Shown here: positions 5,271 to 7,077 of the stretch, piece by piece | Position numbering within the stretch: the first letter of the stretch is position 1 | Layout of the letters: each line of letters opens with the position of its first letter | Assembly: GCA_013619005.1 (NCBI GenBank) | Contig: JABXKY010000171.1 | Span: 1-7,077 of the forward strand | DNA: 7,077 nucleotides | Direction of reading: 5' to 3' | Origin: Candidatus Bathyarchaeota archaeon | GTDB lineage: Archaea > Thermoproteota > Bathyarchaeia > TCS64 | Notes under the pieces: generated by a model | Told to the model about the DNA's origin: nothing | What the model saw: the letters and a program-made list of their open reading frames with translations, nothing else | The model's database searches: none | Position numbers and translations under genes: made by a program

Positions 5271-6908
5271 ATGTTCGATCTGGTAATTAAAAACGGAAAG
5301 GTTTTCACGGGTGCGGGGAACCCTTGGTTTGTCTCTGATATCGCGGTAAAAAACGGAGTAATAACTGAAATAGGGAAAATCAGTAAAGACGCTAAAACTG
5401 TAATCGAGGCGAAGGGCCTCGCTGTGGCTCCTGGAGTCATTGATCTCCACGATCATAGCGACTACACGATACTTGCTAACCGTGAAGCCGTCTCAAAGGT
5501 CCATATGGGCGTAAGCACCACTGTTTTCGCCAGCTGCGGATCCGGTGCAGCTCCGTTAAACGAGGAGATGCGGGACGAGATAAAGCGACACTCACCATTC
5601 CTGAAGGCATCAGGAGTTGATGTAACGTGGTCATCCATGGAGGAGTACCTGTCTTTCCTTGGATCAGATGGTTTATCCATTAACGTCGCGCCCCTGGTGG
5701 GCTTCGGCACCGTTAGAAAATACGTCATGGGTATGGAGATGAGGGCCCCAACTCCCCAAGAGTTGGATTCAATGAAACATCAGATAGGTCTCGCCATGAA
5801 GGCTGGTTGCAGGGGAATCACCACAGGCCTCAGATATGATCCGCAGAGCTATGCCACAACTGAGGAAGTCATTGAACTAAGCAAGGTAGCTGCTCAATAC
5901 GGTGGATTCTATACTAGCCATGTAAGAGATGAGGGCGACCGGGGAGCCCCCGTGGCCGCTATCGAGGAAATCATCAGGATCTCCCGTGAGGCGAATATTC
6001 CCGTCAATATAAGCCACTTTAAGATTCTGTCAAAGCGGTTCATGGATCTCTGCCCCGAACTCATCAAGATGGTTAACGACGCAAGGGACGAGGGGCTTCA
6101 AGTTACCGCGGACCAGTACCCATACAACGCAAGCGGCACCGGCCTTGGGGCATGGATCCCCAAGTGGGCTAATGAGGGCGGCTCCGAGAAGTTAGTGAAA
6201 CGCCTGAACACCCCCGAGGTTTACGAGAAGATCAAGGAAGGCTTGGCGGTTTCAATGGAGGACAGGGGGGGTCCTGAGGCTGCACTGATTAGTAGCTTCC
6301 CTCTTGACGGCAGCCTGGTGGGGCTGAACCTCGCCCAGGTAGCGGATATGCGAAAACAGGAGCCATTGGAATGCTCCCTTGAGCTACTCAAGGAACACGT
6401 GGAGGCGGTCCTATCTGGCAGGATAAAAGGCGGGTTTAGCATCGTTAACTTCAACCAGACCGAGGAAAACATCCAGCTGATTATGAGACAGCCCTGGGTT
6501 GCCTTTGGGACAGATGGTAGAGCACATAGCCCCACGGGTGTCTTAAATAAAGACATCCCGGCCCCCCACCCCCGGTTCTACGGGACATTCCCCCGTGTAC
6601 TAGGCAGGTATGTTCGAGAAAAGAACGTGATTACCCTCGAAGACGCGGTGAGAAAGATGACCAGCCTCCCAGCCCAGATACTGAGCCTGCGTGACAGGGG
6701 GATTCTTGTTCCAGGAAACCAGGCTGACATCGTTGTATTCGACCATGACACAGTTATTGACAGGTCTGATTTCGTGCCACCTGAGTCAACGAAACTTTTC
6801 CCAGAGGGCATACTTCACCTGGTGGTGAACGGGGAGATTACACTGTACGACAAAGAGCACACTGGGGCACGGGCCGGAAAAGTGCTTAGAAACCCGGTTG
6901 CCTCATGA
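5271..6908 (+). CDS. N-acyl-D-amino-acid deacylase (D-aminoacylase family amidohydrolase)
   Basis: A cytoplasmic zinc amidohydrolase whose characterised relatives remove acyl groups from N-acyl-D-amino acids. The 545-residue length fits the family. The small beta domain (MFDLVIKNGKVFTGAG, 1-16) leads to APGVIDLHDHSD (53-64) with metal ligands His60 and His62. Next come FASCGSGAAP (86-95) with Cys89 at the site of the bridging cysteine of Alcaligenes D-aminoacylase, YTSHVRDEG (214-222) with His217, ISHFK (247-251) with His249, and AFGTDG (411-416) with catalytic Asp415. The C-terminus has the family ending NQADIVVFD (483-491), HLVVNGE (516-522) and TGARAGKVLR (531-540). An in-frame TAG two codons before the ATG fixes the start. 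It is divergent from the amino-sugar operon and shares its 110-base control region, so it may handle D-Ala- or D-Glu-containing products of wall peptides. Related enzymes also act on other N-acyl or dipeptide substrates, so the exact substrate is uncertain. Confidence 0.9.
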   Translation: MFDLVIKNGKVFTGAGNPWFVSDIAVKNGVITEIGKISKDAKTVIEAKGLAVAPGVIDLHDHSDYTILANREAVSKVHMGVSTTVFASCGSGAAPLNEEMRDEIKRHSPFLKASGVDVTWSSMEEYLSFLGSDGLSINVAPLVGFGTVRKYVMGMEMRAPTPQELDSMKHQIGLAMKAGCRGITTGLRYDPQSYATTEEVIELSKVAAQYGGFYTSHVRDEGDRGAPVAAIEEIIRISREANIPVNISHFKILSKRFMDLCPELIKMVNDARDEGLQVTADQYPYNASGTGLGAWIPKWANEGGSEKLVKRLNTPEVYEKIKEGLAVSMEDRGGPEAALISSFPLDGSLVGLNLAQVADMRKQEPLECSLELLKEHVEAVLSGRIKGGFSIVNFNQTEENIQLIMRQPWVAFGTDGRAHSPTGVLNKDIPAPHPRFYGTFPRVLGRYVREKNVITLEDAVRKMTSLPAQILSLRDRGILVPGNQADIVVFDHDTVIDRSDFVPPESTKLFPEGILHLVVNGEITLYDKEHTGARAGKVLRNPVAS

Positions 6909-6932
6909 GGGTACCCCCTCCTCTTATTTATT
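6907..6932 (+). terminator. candidate weak terminator after the D-aminoacylase gene
   Basis: GAGGG (6907-6911) can pair with CCCTC (6916-6920) around a TACC loop. The hairpin overlaps the stop codon and is followed by a pyrimidine-rich, T-rich tract (CTCTTATTTATT). The T-rich tract alone would fit an archaeal terminator. The stem is only five pairs, so this is tentative. Confidence 0.35.
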
Positions 6933-7077
6933 CAACGCTTGCCCATTTTCCCGTACAGAAAGGCCCCAACGATTGAGCCGCCAATTAGGGCTACCAACGT
7001 GTACGGGTCTCCGATGACCCCAGCACCGAAGAATATGAAAAATATGATCTGATGAAAGACGTATGCTAACAGACCTG
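6932..7077 (-). CDS. C-terminal end of a membrane protein (partial, 5' end outside the window)
   Basis: Reading the minus strand, one open frame runs from the window edge for 47 residues to a TGA at 6932-6934. It is strongly hydrophobic, with one membrane segment (LLAYVFHQIIFFIFFGAGV), a short GDPY turn, a second segment (TLVALIGGSIVGAFLYG) and a positively charged tail GKMGKR, typical of an integral membrane protein whose C-terminus is cytoplasmic. No family can be named from this fragment. It converges on the D-aminoacylase gene, with 23 bases between the two stops, so it is probably not part of the same transcript. Whether it is a transporter linked to the pathway cannot be told. Confidence 0.6.
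   Translation of the reverse strand, partial: GLLAYVFHQIIFFIFFGAGVIGDPYTLVALIGGSIVGAFLYGKMGKR

Noticed and set aside
5256..5456. Short minus-strand open frames across the start of the D-aminoacylase gene
   Set aside because: They overlap the conserved N-terminus of the deacylase and would occupy the divergent promoter region; no conserved features are visible.
6909..6916. GGGTACCC perfect 8-base palindrome after the deacylase stop
   Set aside because: Too short to be an operator or recombination site on its own; it is better explained as part of the candidate terminator stem or chance.
1..7077. tRNA/rRNA genes, CRISPR repeats, insertion sequences, frameshifted genes
   Set aside because: None was seen by reading both strands; all genes are intact apart from the one cut by the right edge.

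Overview
This window holds one compact gene cluster for breaking down the amino sugars of bacterial cell wall (peptidoglycan). Five tightly overlapping genes run on the minus strand from about 5160 down to 4: a BadF/NagK-type amino-sugar kinase, the MurNAc-6-phosphate etherase MurQ, an unrecognised TIM-barrel glycosidase-like protein, a DUF1343/GH171 exo-N-acetylmuramidase (NamZ type), and the GlcNAc-6-phosphate deacetylase NagA. A D-aminoacylase-type amidohydrolase gene is transcribed divergently (5271-6908, plus strand). The C-terminal tail of a membrane protein enters convergently at the right edge (6932-7077, minus strand).

How the genes fit together (inference from family functions): NamZ releases MurNAc from the non-reducing end of cell-wall glycan fragments. 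The kinase makes MurNAc-6-P (and/or GlcNAc-6-P). MurQ removes the D-lactyl ether to give GlcNAc-6-P, and NagA deacetylates this to GlcN-6-P. The glycosidase-like protein may supply the glucosaminidase step, because no NagZ is present. The divergent deacylase could act on the D-amino-acid side of the peptide stem. No signal peptide is visible on any of the six complete proteins, so the pathway looks cytoplasmic. The uptake system, a muramyl-peptide amidase and a GlcN-6-P deaminase are not in the window.

Organism: the two outward-facing first genes (kinase and deacylase) have no Shine-Dalgarno sequence. Each has an A/T-rich TATA-like element centred about 34-36 bases before the start codon, as expected for leaderless or very short-leader archaeal transcripts. 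Several internal operon genes do have Shine-Dalgarno motifs, and TTG/GTG starts are used. This suggests an uncultured archaeon (for example a Bathyarchaeia-like or other TACK/Asgard lineage), but a bacterium that uses leaderless mRNAs is not excluded. If the host is archaeal, a MurQ/NamZ route would be notable: archaea do not make murein, and the pseudomurein of some methanogens lacks MurNAc, so the substrate would have to be foreign bacterial wall.

No RNA genes, mobile elements, CRISPR arrays or long repeats were seen. No stretch longer than 300 bases lacks a gene.
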